Source: Aureimonas sp. AU4
GTDB lineage: Bacteria; Pseudomonadota; Alphaproteobacteria; Rhizobiales; Rhizobiaceae
DNA length: 64,000 nucleotides
NCBI RefSeq assembly: GCF_001463765.1
Contig: NZ_BBWK01000062.1
Coordinates: 1-64,000 of the forward strand
Reading direction: 5' to 3'
The translations under genes and the position numbers were made by a program. Under the pieces are notes generated by a model. It was given only the letters and a program-made list of their open reading frames with translations. It did no database searches and was not told the origin of the DNA. Each line of letters opens with the position of its first letter. The first letter of the stretch is position 1. This document shows positions 35,348-46,322 of this stretch, one piece after another.

Positions 35348-35689
35348 TCAGACCGCGAAGGACGTGCCGCAGCCGCAGGAGGCGACGGCGTTCGGATTGC
35401 GGATCTGGAAGGACTGACCCATCAGATCGTCCACGAAGTCGATCACCGCGCCGTCCATGAAACCGAGCGATACGGGATCGATCAGGACCCGCGCGCCGGC
35501 GTGCTCGATCACGACGTCGTCGCTCTCATGCTCGTGCGTCAGATCGAACTTGTAGGAGAAGCCCGAGCAGCCCCCGCCCTCGACGGAGATGCGCAACGCA
35601 TCGTCCTCTGAAGTCTTGGCAAGGATCGCGAGGATCCGGCGGGCGGCGGCGTCGGAAACGGTGACGGGGGCGGCGAGCGTCTCGCTCAT
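35348..35689 (-). CDS. erpA: Iron-sulfur cluster insertion protein ErpA
   Basis: An A-type carrier delivering [4Fe-4S] clusters. From the ATG at 35689 there are 113 residues. The three invariant cysteines are C41 (GGGCSG), C105 and C107 (SCGCG). The frame is open upstream to 35779, but the upstream part is not family sequence and overlaps the divergent dgt region. The name ErpA is preferred over IscA because no isc genes are nearby, but the two are hard to separate by sequence. Confidence 0.88.
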   Translation of the reverse strand: MSETLAAPVTVSDAAARRILAILAKTSEDDALRISVEGGGCSGFSYKFDLTHEHESDDVVIEHAGARVLIDPVSLGFMDGAVIDFVDDLMGQSFQIRNPNAVASCGCGTSFAV

Positions 35690-35836
35690 GGCGTGGGATC
35701 CGGCGGGACGAGGCCGGCCTTCTGCTTGTTGGAGGCTGCCGCCTAACGTATGGACGAGGGGGACGAGGGTCAACGTCACGGTTCGGCGATGGACCGTTTC
35801 GAACCGGCTCGCGAACCGCCGTCACCGGACACGCCC

Positions 35837-37048
35837 ATGGCCGCCTTCTCCCCGTCGTCGATCGGCTTCGGCCGTGATGGTCTCGCTTCCTTCGCGGCTC
35901 CCGCGCAGGCGAGCCGCGGCCGGTTGTTCCCGGAGCCCGACAGCCGCACGCGCACGCCCTTCCAGCGCGACCGGGACCGCATCGTCCATTCCACGGCGTT
36001 CCGGCGGCTGAAGCACAAGACGCAGGTCTTCGTCGCCTACGAGGGCGACCACTTCCGCACGCGGCTCACCCATACGATCGAGGTCTCGCAGATCGCCCGG
36101 GCGTTTGCTCGCGCGCTGCGCCTCGACGAGGACCTGACCGAGGCGGTTGCGCTCGTCCACGATTTCGGCCACACGCCTTTCGGGCATGCCGGCGAGCGGG
36201 CGCTCAACCGGCGCATGGCGTCGTTCGGCGGCTTCGACCACAACGCTCAGTCGCTCAGGATCGTCACGGCGCTTGAGCGTCGTTACGCCGAGTTCGACGG
36301 TCTGAACCTGTGTTTCGAGACGCTCGAAGGGCTGGTCAAGCACAACGGGCCCTTGGCCGGGCTGCATGCCGACGGCGCCGAGCCCGTGCCCCAACCGATC
36401 CTCGACTTCGACCGCCTGTTCCCGCTCGACCTCGACCGGTTCGCGAGCCTCGAGGCGCAAGCGGCCGCGATTTCTGACGATATCGCCTATAACACACATG
36501 ACCTCGACGACGGCCTGCGGGCCGGACTGATCCAGCTCGACGACCTCGCCGAACTGGATCTCGCCGGCGATATCCTGCGCGAGGTGCGCGGCCGCTATCC
36601 CGATCTCGATCCCGTGCGCACCTCGCACGAGATCATGCGCCGACACATCACGCGAATGGTCGAGGACGTGATCGACGCCACGCAGGTGCGTCTTGCCGAT
36701 GACGCGGTCGGCTCGATCGAGGATGTTCGCGGCGCGCGCCGGACGCTTCTCGACTTCTCTCCGACGATGCGGGCCGCCGTCGCCCAGACGCGGCGCTTCC
36801 TCTTCGCCCGCGTCTACCGCGATCCGAGCGTGATGAGCGTCATGGATCGTGCGGAGACGGTGGTCGAGGAGCTGTTCGACGCGTTCGTGGCCGAGCCGCG
36901 CCTCATGCGCGGCGACTGGAGCGCCGAGGTGCCGCTCGAAGGCGAGCGACTGGCGCGGCGCGTCTCGGACTACCTGTCCGGCATGACCGACAGCTACGCC
37001 ATGGGCGAGCACCGCCGCTTGTTTGACGCTACCCGCGAATTGGGCTAG
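35837..37048 (+). CDS. dgt: dGTPase-like triphosphohydrolase
   Basis: An HD-domain enzyme that hydrolyses deoxynucleoside triphosphates to nucleoside and tripolyphosphate. The homologous start is the ATG at 35837 (403 residues, [12 protein letters not shown]); the frame is open to 35750. HD-domain metal ligands are visible in [10 protein letters not shown] (H), [13 protein letters not shown] (HD) and [14 protein letters not shown] (D). The [22 protein letters not shown] signature of the family is present. erpA lies divergently, and argS follows 76 bp later. Confidence 0.93.
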   Translation: MAAFSPSSIGFGRDGLASFAAPAQASRGRLFPEPDSRTRTPFQRDRDRIVHSTAFRRLKHKTQVFVAYEGDHFRTRLTHTIEVSQIARAFARALRLDEDLTEAVALVHDFGHTPFGHAGERALNRRMASFGGFDHNAQSLRIVTALERRYAEFDGLNLCFETLEGLVKHNGPLAGLHADGAEPVPQPILDFDRLFPLDLDRFASLEAQAAAISDDIAYNTHDLDDGLRAGLIQLDDLAELDLAGDILREVRGRYPDLDPVRTSHEIMRRHITRMVEDVIDATQVRLADDAVGSIEDVRGARRTLLDFSPTMRAAVAQTRRFLFARVYRDPSVMSVMDRAETVVEELFDAFVAEPRLMRGDWSAEVPLEGERLARRVSDYLSGMTDSYAMGEHRRLFDATRELG

Positions 37049-37124
37049 CGCGCCGGTTTCGCTGCGCCGCCGACATGTCGTCGGCCGGTGCGCCGACACC
37101 GATCACAGAGCCGGAACGAAACCC

Positions 37125-38876
37125 ATGAACATCTTCGCCGACTTCGAGCAGCGCATCGCGCGGACCGTGCGATCGACGCTCGACGAGTTGGGCATCGGCG
37201 AAGCCGACCTGTCGCGCCTCGCGGTCGAGCCGCCGCGCGACGCCGCGCACGGAGACCTTGCGACGAACGCGGCGATGGTCCTCGCCAAGCCGCTCGGCCA
37301 GAAGCCGCGCGAGCTGGCCGAACGCTTCGCGGACGCGCTCCGGCAGGACGCCGACGTCGCCTCCGTCGAGATCGCGGGTCCCGGCTTCATCAATCTGCGC
37401 CTCATCCCGGACTTCTGGATCCGGCACCTTCACGACATCCTGCGGCTCGGGCCGGACTATGGGCGCGGCGAGCCGACGGGACATCGCCTCAACGTCGAGT
37501 ACGTCTCGGCCAATCCGACCGGTCCGCTGCATGTCGGCCATTGCCGGGGCGCGGTGGTGGGCGACACGATCGCCAATCTCGCGGCCTTCGCGGGCGACGA
37601 GGTGACCAAGGAATACTACATCAACGACGCGGGCGAGCAGGTGAACGTCCTCGCGCGCTCCGCCATGCTGCGCTACCGCGAGGCGCTCGGCGAGACGATC
37701 GGCGAGATCCCGCCCGGCCTCTATCCCGGCGATTACCTGAAGACGGTCGGCGCGGCGCTTTCGATGCGCTACAAGCGGGAACTCCTCGACATGGGCGAGG
37801 AGGAGTGGCTGCCGATCGTGCGCTCCTACGCGATCGCCGCGATGATGATGACCATCCGCGATGACCTCAAGGCGCTGAGCATCCAGCAGGATGTCTTCTT
37901 CTCCGAGCGCACGCTTCACGAGGGCGAGGCCAGCCGCATCCGCACCGCGATCACGGACCTGCGCGAGCGCGGCTTCGTCTACGAGGGACGTCTGCCGCCG
38001 CCCAAGGGGCAGCTGCCGGAGGACTGGGAGGATCGCGAGCAGACGCTCCTGCGCTCGACCGACGTCGGCGACGACGTCGACCGGCCGCTCATCAAGTCGG
38101 ACGGCGCCTACACCTACTTCGCCGCTGACGTCGCCTACTTCGCCGACAAGTTCGCCCGCGGCTTCGACGAGATGGTCTACGTGCTGGGCGCCGATCACGG
38201 GGGCTATGTGAAGCGGCTCGAAGCGGTGGCGAAGGCGGTGGCCGGCGGGAAGGCGACCGTCGACGTCATCCTGTGCCAACTCGTGAAGCTGTTCCGCGAC
38301 GGCGAGCCCGTGCGCATGTCGAAGCGGTCGGGCGAATTCGTCACGCTGCGCGACGTCGTGGACGAGGTCGGCCGGGACGCCGTGCGCTTCATGATGCTGT
38401 TCCGCAAGAGCGATGCGCCGCTCGACTTCGACTTCCGGAAGGTGACCGAGCAGTCCAAGGACAATCCGGTCTTCTACGTCCAGTACGCCCACGCGCGAAC
38501 GGCCTCGATCATGCGGCAGGCCGAGGGCGAGGGGATCGACGTCTCGGCGGTGGCCGGTCTCGACGCGTCGGCGCTGGCGCGCCTCGGCGACGAGGGCGAG
38601 ATCGCGCTGGTCCGAAAGCTCGCCGAGTTCCCGCGCCTCGTCCAGGCGGCGGCCGCCGCGCGCGAGCCGCACCGGGTGCCCTTCTATCTCTACGACCTCG
38701 CCCAAAGCTTCCACGCCCAGTACAATCGCGGCAAGGACCAGCCGGGCCTGCGCTTCGTGCGCGCGGACGACCATGACCTGACGCTCGCGCGCCTGGCGCT
38801 GGTGCGGGCGGTGGGGAATGTGGTGGCGTCCGGTCTCGCGCTGACCGGTGTCTCGGCGCCCGACGAGATGCGCTGA
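37125..38876 (+). CDS. argS: Arginyl-tRNA synthetase
   Basis: A class I synthetase of 583 residues from the ATG at 37125. The HIGH motif appears as HVGH at 136-139 ([10 protein letters not shown]). The KMSKS region is the variant [10 protein letters not shown], as in many ArgRS. The N-terminal additional domain precedes, and the C-terminal DALR domain contains [14 protein letters not shown]. It begins the argS - SPOR - nagZ - tat cluster. Confidence 0.97.
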   Translation: MNIFADFEQRIARTVRSTLDELGIGEADLSRLAVEPPRDAAHGDLATNAAMVLAKPLGQKPRELAERFADALRQDADVASVEIAGPGFINLRLIPDFWIRHLHDILRLGPDYGRGEPTGHRLNVEYVSANPTGPLHVGHCRGAVVGDTIANLAAFAGDEVTKEYYINDAGEQVNVLARSAMLRYREALGETIGEIPPGLYPGDYLKTVGAALSMRYKRELLDMGEEEWLPIVRSYAIAAMMMTIRDDLKALSIQQDVFFSERTLHEGEASRIRTAITDLRERGFVYEGRLPPPKGQLPEDWEDREQTLLRSTDVGDDVDRPLIKSDGAYTYFAADVAYFADKFARGFDEMVYVLGADHGGYVKRLEAVAKAVAGGKATVDVILCQLVKLFRDGEPVRMSKRSGEFVTLRDVVDEVGRDAVRFMMLFRKSDAPLDFDFRKVTEQSKDNPVFYVQYAHARTASIMRQAEGEGIDVSAVAGLDASALARLGDEGEIALVRKLAEFPRLVQAAAAAREPHRVPFYLYDLAQSFHAQYNRGKDQPGLRFVRADDHDLTLARLALVRAVGNVVASGLALTGVSAPDEMR

Positions 38877-39083
38877 GACGACGGTCTTCGGCGCGCCAAC
38901 CATCCTTTGAACAACATCGGTTGCCAATCGTCGGCTCGGGGACCCGAGGGATGACGGTCGCTCGGCTCGCATCAGGACCGAGACCACGATCACGGCTCGG
39001 TGTTGCTCTATGCGCAAGGTTCGCCCCGCATAGTGTGCGTTCGGAAGGGGCGGGCCGTTCAGTCCCGCGAGGGGTCGATTGCG

Positions 39084-40550
39084 ATGAAGCCTACAAACGA
39101 GTCTTTGGGCGGCGGCGCGCCGCGAAAGGATCCGTTCGGCGACCTCGTGCGGGCGGTCGAGGGCGGTGGCGCACGGACCGTGGCCGGCGGCGAGCCGGTC
39201 TATTCCGGCTTCGAGCCCGTCGAGGTTCCACTCCAGTCCAACTGGGACAGCTTCACCTACGAGCGTGCGAGCACGCCGCGCCGCGCGCCCATGCAGGCTG
39301 CCGCCATCACGTCGGTCGGCGCTCCGGGCGTGTCGGGCGAAATGCGCCTCGACGCCGCGGACGTAGATATCCAGATCGACGAGGCCTTGCGCGGCCTCAG
39401 CAGTCCGGCGCGCCCGCGCGTCAATGCCCCAGCCGAGACGCAGTCCTTCGCGCCCGCCCGTCAGGCCGACGACCATGCCGTGCAGGGTGGTCGGACGCTC
39501 GATGACTTCGACGAACTGATCGCCAGCGAGCTCGCGGCGATGCGCACCGCGCCCGTGCAGGACGAGGACGAGGGCTACTACGCGGATTACGAGGACGAGG
39601 ATCGCTATGTGCCGCCGCGCCGGGTTGTGCGCGGACGCAGCATCGCCATGACCGTGGGCGGCGTTGCCGCCGTCGTGGTGCTGGGGGCGGTGGGTGTGCT
39701 CGCCTTGTCCGGCTCCATGCCCGTGGGCGGCGTCAACGACGGTCCGCTTCTCATCAAGGCGGACGCCGAACCCTTCAAGGTCGCTCCGGCCGATCCCGGC
39801 GGACGCTCGATCCCGAACCAGAACAAGGCCGTCTACGGAAGCGTCGCGGGCGGCCCCGTCGCCGCGCCCACCCAGCATGAACTGGTGACGGCGATCGAGG
39901 AGCCGCTCGACATCGCCGAGGACGAGCCGCCCGCCGATGCGCTTCCGGGCGTCGAAGTGGGCGAGGACGTTCCGCTTCCCGGCGACACGCCGAAGCAGGT
40001 TGCCGAGCGCACCCCGGAGAACGAGACGCTGCAACCGCGCAAGGTTCGGACCCTGACGGTCCGTCCCGACGGCACTCTCGTGGCCTCCGACGCGCCGGCC
40101 GATGCTGCTGGTGCGTCCGCGATGCTGCCGGCCTCGTCGTCGGCGCATGCGGCGGTGCTCGATCCGGTCGCCGGCATCGCGCCATCCATGCCGTTCGGCG
40201 ACGATGCCGCGATGACCACGGCCTCCACGGCTCCGGCTGCCGACGACGTCGCCTCCGCGACGCCTACGCCTGCGACCAACGGTATCGCCGATGCGCCGCG
40301 CGTCGGTGAGGGGTTCTACGTCCAGATCTCGTCCCAGCCGAGCGAGGCGGCGGCACGCGACTCACTGTCGAGCCTGACGCGCCGCTTCGCCGGCCAGATC
40401 GGATCTCGCGGCGTCGGCATCCGCACGGCCGAGATTCCGGGCAAGGGCACGTTTTACCGCGTCCGCGTCGCGGCCGAGACCCGCGATGAGGCTGTCCAGC
40501 TTTGCGAAACCCTGAAGTCGGCCGGCGGAAGCTGCTTCGTGACGCGTTGA
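39084..40550 (+). CDS. SPOR domain membrane protein
   Basis: The product is 488 residues from the ATG at 39084 (GCGAGGGG ribosome binding site). It has a long acidic cytoplasmic part, one transmembrane helix (IAMTVGGVAAVVVLGAVGVL, near residue 190), a Pro/Ala-rich periplasmic linker and a C-terminal SPOR domain (about 410-488) containing GFYVQISSQPSEAAARDSL. SPOR domains bind denuded glycan strands at division septa. Its place between argS and nagZ is typical of rhizobia. A role in septal remodelling is inferred. Confidence 0.88.
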   Translation: MKPTNESLGGGAPRKDPFGDLVRAVEGGGARTVAGGEPVYSGFEPVEVPLQSNWDSFTYERASTPRRAPMQAAAITSVGAPGVSGEMRLDAADVDIQIDEALRGLSSPARPRVNAPAETQSFAPARQADDHAVQGGRTLDDFDELIASELAAMRTAPVQDEDEGYYADYEDEDRYVPPRRVVRGRSIAMTVGGVAAVVVLGAVGVLALSGSMPVGGVNDGPLLIKADAEPFKVAPADPGGRSIPNQNKAVYGSVAGGPVAAPTQHELVTAIEEPLDIAEDEPPADALPGVEVGEDVPLPGDTPKQVAERTPENETLQPRKVRTLTVRPDGTLVASDAPADAAGASAMLPASSSAHAAVLDPVAGIAPSMPFGDDAAMTTASTAPAADDVASATPTPATNGIADAPRVGEGFYVQISSQPSEAAARDSLSSLTRRFAGQIGSRGVGIRTAEIPGKGTFYRVRVAAETRDEAVQLCETLKSAGGSCFVTR

Positions 40551-40639
40551 CGGTCGGCGCGGCCGCCGCACTCACTCGCGCGGGACTGGCCGGGCTACCG
40601 CTTCCCGACCCCTCGGATGCCCTTTCCCGAAAGCCGATC

Positions 40640-41668
40640 ATGTCATCTTCGAAAAGCTGGATCGCCGGTTGCAGCGGGTGGTCGCTGACGTCCGACGAGC
40701 GCGCGTTCTTTCGCGACGAGCGCCCGTGGGGCTTCATCCTCTTCGGCCGCAACATCGGCGAGGCGGAGCAGGTCCGCGAACTCGTGGCGGAGCTCAAGGA
40801 GATCGGGGGTCGCGAGACCGTCCCGGTGCTGGTCGACCAGGAGGGTGGGCGCGTCCAGCGCCTGCGTCCGCCGCTCAGCCCGCGCATGCCGCCCTCGGCC
40901 GAGATCGGCCGCGTCTACGCCGCCTCGCGCGAGGACGGTCTGCGTGCGGCCTGGCTTCAGGGACGACTCCTCGCCGTCGACCTCCTGGACGGCTACGGGA
41001 TCAACGTCGACTGCATTCCCTGCCTCGATGTTCTCCAGCCGGGGGCCCATTCTGTGATCGGCGACCGATCCTACGCGCATGACGGCGCGAGCGTCGCCGC
41101 GCTCGGCGGCGCGGCGGCCGAGGGGCTTTCGGCCGGCGGCATGCTGCCGGTGATGAAACACCTGCCCGGTCACGGTCGCAGCGAGGTCGACAGTCATCTC
41201 GAGCTGCCTCGCGTCACGGCGTCGGTCGAGGCCTTGCGCCACGACGATTTCGTTCCGTTCCAGGCTCGTCGCACGCTGCCCGCGGGCATGACGGCTCATC
41301 TTCTCTTCGAGGCGATCGACCCCGAACGTCCCGCGACGCTCTCGCCAAAGATCATCAGTGAGGTGATCCGGGGCGAGCTCGGCTTCGATGGGCTCCTCAT
41401 GACCGACGACATGTCGATGAAGGCGCTTCAAGGCGAGATCGGCGAACTCGCCGGTCGGGCGATCGCAGCCGGCTGCGATCTCGCCCTTCACTGCAACGGG
41501 GACATGGCGGAGATGCGGTCGGTCGCGGCGGCCGTTCCCGAGCTTTCCGGTCGCAGCCTCGAGCGCGCCGAGCGCGCGTTGGACATCGTGCGGGCGGGCC
41601 CGACATCGCGAGGCGATGCCGCCGCATGGCGGGCGGAGTTCGAGGCGCTGTTCGGTCGCGTATCCTGA
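40640..41668 (+). CDS. nagZ: Beta-N-acetylhexosaminidase NagZ
   Basis: A cytoplasmic peptidoglycan-recycling glycosidase of family GH3. The ATG at 40640 gives 342 residues starting MSSSKSWIAG. The catalytic loop KHLPGHGRSEVDSH (from K173) and the nucleophile region LLMTDDMSM (D256/D257) are clear. An open upstream frame overlapping the SPOR gene is not family sequence. In related genomes scpA and scpB usually follow; here they are absent. Confidence 0.95.
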   Translation: MSSSKSWIAGCSGWSLTSDERAFFRDERPWGFILFGRNIGEAEQVRELVAELKEIGGRETVPVLVDQEGGRVQRLRPPLSPRMPPSAEIGRVYAASREDGLRAAWLQGRLLAVDLLDGYGINVDCIPCLDVLQPGAHSVIGDRSYAHDGASVAALGGAAAEGLSAGGMLPVMKHLPGHGRSEVDSHLELPRVTASVEALRHDDFVPFQARRTLPAGMTAHLLFEAIDPERPATLSPKIISEVIRGELGFDGLLMTDDMSMKALQGEIGELAGRAIAAGCDLALHCNGDMAEMRSVAAAVPELSGRSLERAERALDIVRAGPTSRGDAAAWRAEFEALFGRVS

Positions 41669-41950
41669 CGAGCTTCCCCGCGCGCTCGCCGAGGTTCGCG
41701 GCACGCGACGGGAACGGCGCTCCGTCGCAGACTCGCCATGATCGCGCCCTAGCGTCGCTGACGCCGCTTGTTCAGGCCACCCCTTCGCTTGTTCGCACCA
41801 AGGCGCAACGAAAAGGTGACCGCGAGCCTGCGGCACCGGGTCGTGGACGCGTCGCTGTCCGTTGATCCTTCGAATGTTTTCGTGTTTGAAGGCACGAACG
41901 ACAGGTTTTCTGACCCGCGACTCGCATGCGGGACGCAACGGAGGCATGAG

Positions 41951-42181
41951 ATGGGTAGCTTCAGCATCTGGCACTGGCTCATCGTTCTGGCTGTCGTGCT
42001 GCTGCTGTTCGGTCGCGGCAAGATCCCGGAACTGATGGGCGACGTCGCCAAGGGCATCAAGAACTTCAAGAAGGGCATGGCCGACGACGAGACGACGGCC
42101 GCTCAGGAGCGTCGCGCCCTCGAGACCGGCAAGTCCGATCCGCTGGCGCACGACGTGACCGTCGAGAAGACCCGGATCTGA
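41951..42181 (+). CDS. tatA: Sec-independent translocase subunit TatA
   Basis: TatA forms the pore component for folded, twin-arginine substrates. The product is 76 residues from the ATG at 41951, with a GGAGG ribosome binding site six bases upstream. One short transmembrane helix ([16 protein letters not shown]) precedes the FGRGKIPEL hinge and an amphipathic helix, then a charged tail. A substrate candidate in this window is the twin-arginine molybdopterin lipoprotein (22250-23029). Confidence 0.95.
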   Translation: MGSFSIWHWLIVLAVVLLLFGRGKIPELMGDVAKGIKNFKKGMADDETTAAQERRALETGKSDPLAHDVTVEKTRI

Positions 42182-42230
42182 TCGATCCGCTGACGCCGTT
42201 GGACGTCGGAGCCGGCTGGAGGCGTCGCAT

Positions 42231-42695
42231 ATGTTCGATATCGGTGGGCTCGAGCTCCTCGTCATCGCCGTCGTGATGATCGTCGTGGTGGGTCCCAAGG
42301 ACCTGCCGCGCATGTTGCGCACCTTCGGTCGCGTGACGGGGCAGATGCGCCGCATGGCCGGCGACTTTCGCCGCCAGTTCGACGACGCGCTGCGCGAGGC
42401 CGAGATGGAAGAGTTGCGCAACACGGTCAACGACGTGAAGTCGCTCGACCCGCGCGAGGATATCCGCAAGGCGATGAACCCGATCCGCTCCGTGGGCGAC
42501 GAGATCCGGTCCTCGCTGAAGGCCGCCGCGACGGCGCCCGAGCCGACCGTGGCTCGTCCCGACGCGCCGGCCGCGCCGATGCCGGACCCGGAGCCGGCGG
42601 AGCCCGCGCCGGCCGCCAAACCCATCCACATGAACGGCAGCGGCCACCCGCTGCCGGCCGACGGGCCGCAGGACGGCGGCAGGAGCAGCACGTGA
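42231..42695 (+). CDS. tatB: Sec-independent translocase subunit TatB
   Basis: TatB forms the receptor with TatC. The product is 154 residues, with one N-terminal transmembrane helix (GGLELLVIAVVMIVVVGP) and a GPKDLPRMLRTFG amphipathic helix. The long Pro/Ala-rich tail (from about 100) is typical of alphaproteobacterial TatB. tatC starts with a 4-bp GTGA overlap. Confidence 0.95.
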   Translation: MFDIGGLELLVIAVVMIVVVGPKDLPRMLRTFGRVTGQMRRMAGDFRRQFDDALREAEMEELRNTVNDVKSLDPREDIRKAMNPIRSVGDEIRSSLKAAATAPEPTVARPDAPAAPMPDPEPAEPAPAAKPIHMNGSGHPLPADGPQDGGRSST

Positions 42696-43504
42696 GCCGG
42701 TCCGAGTCCGAGATCGAAGCCTCTTCGGCGCCGCTGATCGAGCACCTGATCGAGCTTCGGCGTCGACTGATCTGGTCGATCCTCGGCTTCTTCGGCATGT
42801 TCCTGATCTGCTTCTTCTTCGCCAAGCAGATCTTCAACCTTCTGATCGTGCCCTACCAGATTGCGTCGTCCTGGGCCGGGCTCGACCCGGCCAGCGTCGA
42901 GCTGATCTACACCGCGCCTCAGGAGTACTTCTTCACGCAGGTGAAGGTCGCAGCGTTCGGCGGCTTCTTCCTCGCGTTCCCGGTGATCGCGATCCAGGTC
43001 TACAAGTTCGTGGCGCCGGGGCTTTATCGCGACGAGCGCGAGGCCTTCCTGCCGTTCCTGATCGCGACGCCGCTCCTGTTCATCCTCGGCGCGCTGCTTG
43101 TCTACTACTTCTTCACCCCCATGGTGATGTGGTTCTTCCTGTCGATGCAGCAGCCGGGCGAGGGGACCGACGCCGCGATCCTGCTTCTGCCGCGCGTGTC
43201 GGAATACCTGTCGCTGATCATGACGCTGATCGTGTCGTTCGGCCTCGTGTTCCAGTTGCCGGTCATCTGCTCGCTGCTGGTTCGCACAGGCATCATCACC
43301 GCGAAGTCGCTGGCCGAGAAGCGCAAGTGGGCGATCGTCCTGTCGTTCATCGTGGCGGCCGTCCTCACGCCCCCCGATCCGCTGTCCCAGATCGGTCTTG
43401 CGATCCCGGCCATCCTTCTCTACGAGATCTCGATCATCGTGGCCCGGATCATCGAGAAGAAGCGGGCCGAGCGGCTGGCGCAGACCGAGGCGAGCGCCGA
43501 GTAG
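42692..43504 (+). CDS. tatC: Sec-independent translocase subunit TatC
   Basis: TatC is the six-helix membrane receptor for twin-arginine signals. The product is 270 residues starting at GTG 42692. The conserved N-terminal [12 protein letters not shown] and [25 protein letters not shown] (in two parts) are diagnostic, with a P/G-rich first periplasmic loop. The C terminus is cytoplasmic and charged. It follows tatB in an operon and precedes serS by 43 bp. Confidence 0.96.
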   Translation: MSRSESEIEASSAPLIEHLIELRRRLIWSILGFFGMFLICFFFAKQIFNLLIVPYQIASSWAGLDPASVELIYTAPQEYFFTQVKVAAFGGFFLAFPVIAIQVYKFVAPGLYRDEREAFLPFLIATPLLFILGALLVYYFFTPMVMWFFLSMQQPGEGTDAAILLLPRVSEYLSLIMTLIVSFGLVFQLPVICSLLVRTGIITAKSLAEKRKWAIVLSFIVAAVLTPPDPLSQIGLAIPAILLYEISIIVARIIEKKRAERLAQTEASAE

Positions 43505-43547
43505 AGGTGCCGCCTCCCCATGGCCGCCGGATGCGGACTGGGGAAGA

Positions 43548-44825
43548 ATGCTCGATCTCAAATGGATACGCGAGAACGCTCAACGCTTCGACGAGGCGAT
43601 GGGTCAGCGCAACTCGGCCGTGCGCGCCGAGGGCCTTCTGCGACTCGACGAGGAGCGTCGTTCCCACCTGAAGACGCTTCAGGACCTCCAGAGCCAGCGT
43701 AACGACGCCTCGAAGGAGATCGGTCGCGCGAAGGCATCCGGCGACGCGGCGAAGGCCGACGAGGTGATGGCTCGGGTCGCGGACCTCAAGTCCCGCATCC
43801 AGGAGGGCGAGGCTCGCGAGCGCGACCTCGACCAGCAGATCGCGACCTTCCTTGCCGCCGTTCCGAACGTTCCGCTCGACGAGGTGCCGGTCGGCGCCGA
43901 CGAGAGCGACAATGTCGAGGTGCGCCGGGTCGGCACGAAGCCGAGCTTCGACTTCAAGCCGCGCGAGCATTTCGAGATCGGCGAGGCGCTGGGCCTCATG
44001 GACTTCGACCGCGCGGCCAAGATCGCCGGCTCGCGCTTCACCGTGCTGCGCGGTGGGCTGGCGCGCCTCGAGCGCGCGCTCGGACAGTTCATGATCGACA
44101 TTCACACGCGGGAGTTCGGATACGAGGAAGTCTCGCCCCCGTTGCTCGTGCGCGAGGAGGCCGCGTTCGGCACGGGCAACCTGCCGAAGTTCGCCGAAGA
44201 CCTGTTCCAGACGACCGACGGGCGCTGGCTGATACCGACCGCCGAGATCTCGCTCACCAATCTCGTGCGCGAGGAGATCACGGAAGAGGCGAAGCTGCCG
44301 TTGCGCTTCACAGCCCTCACGCCCTCGTTCCGCTCCGAGGCCGGTTCGGCCGGCCGCGACACGCGCGGCATGTTGCGCCAGCACCAGTTCTATAAGGCCG
44401 AACTGGTTTCCGTGACGACGCCCGAGACCGCGCTGGAGGAGCATGAGCGCATGACGCGCGCGGCCGAGACCGTGCTCGAGCGTCTCGGCCTCCATTTCCG
44501 CACGGTGGTCCTGTGCACCGGCGACATGGGGTTTGCCTCGCGCAAGACCTTTGACATCGAGGTCTGGCTGCCGGGGCAGGACACGTTCCGCGAGATCTCG
44601 TCCTGCTCGGTCTGCGGCGACTTCCAGGCCCGTCGGATGAACGCGCGCTACCGTCCCGCCGGCGAAAAGCAGGCCCCCCGCTTCGTCCATACGCTGAACG
44701 GATCGGGCACCGCCGTCGGGCGCGCCCTGATCGCGGTCATCGAGAACTACCAGAACGCTGACGGCACGGTGCGCGTACCGGAGGCCCTGCGACCCTACAT
44801 GAACGGGCTGGAGAGGATCGGCTGA
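43548..44825 (+). CDS. serS: Seryl-tRNA synthetase
   Basis: A class II synthetase of 425 residues. From the ATG at 43548 (GGGGAAG ribosome binding site) the N-terminal coiled-coil arm runs from about 30 to 105. Motif 2 is in [21 protein letters not shown] and motif 3 in [17 protein letters not shown]. The frame is open upstream within tatC but not homologous. The stop overlaps surE by one base. Confidence 0.97.
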   Translation: MLDLKWIRENAQRFDEAMGQRNSAVRAEGLLRLDEERRSHLKTLQDLQSQRNDASKEIGRAKASGDAAKADEVMARVADLKSRIQEGEARERDLDQQIATFLAAVPNVPLDEVPVGADESDNVEVRRVGTKPSFDFKPREHFEIGEALGLMDFDRAAKIAGSRFTVLRGGLARLERALGQFMIDIHTREFGYEEVSPPLLVREEAAFGTGNLPKFAEDLFQTTDGRWLIPTAEISLTNLVREEITEEAKLPLRFTALTPSFRSEAGSAGRDTRGMLRQHQFYKAELVSVTTPETALEEHERMTRAAETVLERLGLHFRTVVLCTGDMGFASRKTFDIEVWLPGQDTFREISSCSVCGDFQARRMNARYRPAGEKQAPRFVHTLNGSGTAVGRALIAVIENYQNADGTVRVPEALRPYMNGLERIG

Positions 44826-45580
44826 TGCGCATCCTCGTCACCAACGACGACGGCATCCATGCCCACGGCCTCAGGGTCCTGGAGCGCATCGCCGGCGAAT
44901 TGTCCGACGAGGTCTGGACCGTCGCGCCCGAGACGGACCAGAGCGGCCTCGCGCATTCGCTGACGCTTTCCTCGCCGCTGCGCGTGCGCCAGGAGAACGA
45001 GCGCCGCTTCGCTGTGACGGGCACACCGACCGACTGCGTCATCATGGCGGTCAAGCGCCTGATGCCCGAGCCTCCGGACCTCGTGCTGTCGGGCGTGAAC
45101 GCGGGACAGAACATCTGCGACGACGTCACCTATTCCGGCACCGTCGCGGGAGCGATCGAGGGCACGATGCTCGGACTGCGCTCGATCGCCCTCAGTCAGG
45201 CTTTCCGGCCCGACCGTGACCGCAAGGCGACCTGGATGGTGGCGGAGCGCCATGGAGCGAGAACCGTTCGCCGTCTCCTCGAAACCAACCTTCCGCGTGG
45301 CTCGCTCCTCAACGTGAACTTCCCGGCGGTGGAGCCGGACGAGGTGACGGGCATCGAGGTCACCCGCCAGGGCAAGCTCGACTACGCGCTCGGTATCGAG
45401 GAGCGACGGGACGGGCGCGGCTTCCCCTACTACTGGCTGAAGTTCGGCCGGCAGGCCGGCGAGCGCATGGACGGCTCCGACATGGAGGCGCTTCGTGCCG
45501 GCGCGATCTCGGTGACGCCGCTTCAGCTCGACCTGACCCACCACGAGCTTCTGCAGTCGCTGCGCGACGCGCTTCGCTAG
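44825..45580 (+). CDS. surE: 5'/3'-nucleotidase SurE
   Basis: A metal-dependent nucleoside-monophosphate phosphatase. The product is 251 residues. The invariant metal-binding DD is at 8-9 in [13 protein letters not shown], with the family signatures SGVNAGQNI and the [11 protein letters not shown] segment. It starts inside the serS stop (TGATG) and is followed 9 bp later by pcm, the surE-pcm-LytM order seen in many proteobacteria. Confidence 0.96.
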   Translation: MRILVTNDDGIHAHGLRVLERIAGELSDEVWTVAPETDQSGLAHSLTLSSPLRVRQENERRFAVTGTPTDCVIMAVKRLMPEPPDLVLSGVNAGQNICDDVTYSGTVAGAIEGTMLGLRSIALSQAFRPDRDRKATWMVAERHGARTVRRLLETNLPRGSLLNVNFPAVEPDEVTGIEVTRQGKLDYALGIEERRDGRGFPYYWLKFGRQAGERMDGSDMEALRAGAISVTPLQLDLTHHELLQSLRDALR

Positions 45581-45589
45581 GCGCCGCTC

Positions 45590-46240
45590 ATGCCGAACAC
45601 ACAGGGCGATCGCGAGCGTCTGGCTTCCTTTCTGATGACGCTGCGCTCCGTCGACGGCGTCGCGGGACGGCTGATGGCGGCGGTGGAGGCCATTCCGCGT
45701 CGGCGATTCATACCCGACGAGATCGCCGATCCCTACGCGGATCATGCGGTTCCGATCGGCTGCGGACAGACCATGCCGAGCGCCCGCCACGCCATCCGTC
45801 TGGTCGCGGCGCTCAAGGTGCAGCCGGAAAGCCGTATCCTCGAGATCGGCACCGGCAGCGGCTACGTGACCGCGCTTCTGGCGCGACTCGGCCTGCATGT
45901 CACGACGCTGGAGCGCTACAAGTCGCTGATCGCCGCCGCCTCCGACCGTCTCAAGGCGGCCTCGCTGACCAACACGACCTTCGTGCAGGAGGACGGCCGC
46001 AGCGGCTACGCCGAGATGGGGCCGTTCGATCGCATCGTCGTCCACGGCTCTTTCGAGGCGGTGCCGCGCGTCCTTCTGGACCAGCTCGCCTCGCACGGCA
46101 TCCTGATCGCCGCCGTTGGCCACCCCGAGGGCGAGCAGCGCATCACGCGGTTCCAGAAGTTCGGATCGCGCTTCGAGGAGGACGCGATCTTCCCGGCGCG
46201 TCTCCAGCCCCTCGAGAGCGGCATCGCGAGCTTTCTTTAA
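45590..46240 (+). CDS. pcm: Protein-L-isoaspartate O-methyltransferase
   Basis: It methylates isoaspartyl residues to start repair of damaged proteins. The product is 216 residues. The substrate motif is recognisable, though changed at its end: PIGCGQTMPSA at 55-65 versus the usual GQTISQP. The SAM motif ILEIGTGSGY is at 83-92. A second, more divergent family member lies at 25524-26177. Confidence 0.93.
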   Translation: MPNTQGDRERLASFLMTLRSVDGVAGRLMAAVEAIPRRRFIPDEIADPYADHAVPIGCGQTMPSARHAIRLVAALKVQPESRILEIGTGSGYVTALLARLGLHVTTLERYKSLIAAASDRLKAASLTNTTFVQEDGRSGYAEMGPFDRIVVHGSFEAVPRVLLDQLASHGILIAAVGHPEGEQRITRFQKFGSRFEEDAIFPARLQPLESGIASFL

Positions 46241-46266
46241 GGTCCTGCCACCAAAGCCAGGCTCGC

Positions 46267-46281
46267 TTAACCCACGGGTAA
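46267..46281 (+). promoter_or_regulatory. CtrA-box-like motif upstream of the LytM-factor gene
   Basis: TTAA at 46267-46270 and GTAA at 46278-46281 are separated by 7 bp, one mismatch from TTAA-N7-TTAA. It lies 41 bp before the gene's start. Another TTAA-like string (ATTAACG) follows closely. Cell-cycle control of a division-associated peptidoglycan factor would be sensible, but the match is imperfect. Confidence 0.25.
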
Positions 46282-46322
46282 CATTAACGCGCTCTAATGC
46301 GGCTCAGGATAGGGGCGTCGGC

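Noticed and set aside
41626-41865. Possible remnant of scpA/scpB between nagZ and tatA.
   Set aside because: The frame begins inside nagZ and its translation shows no ScpA or ScpB motif.
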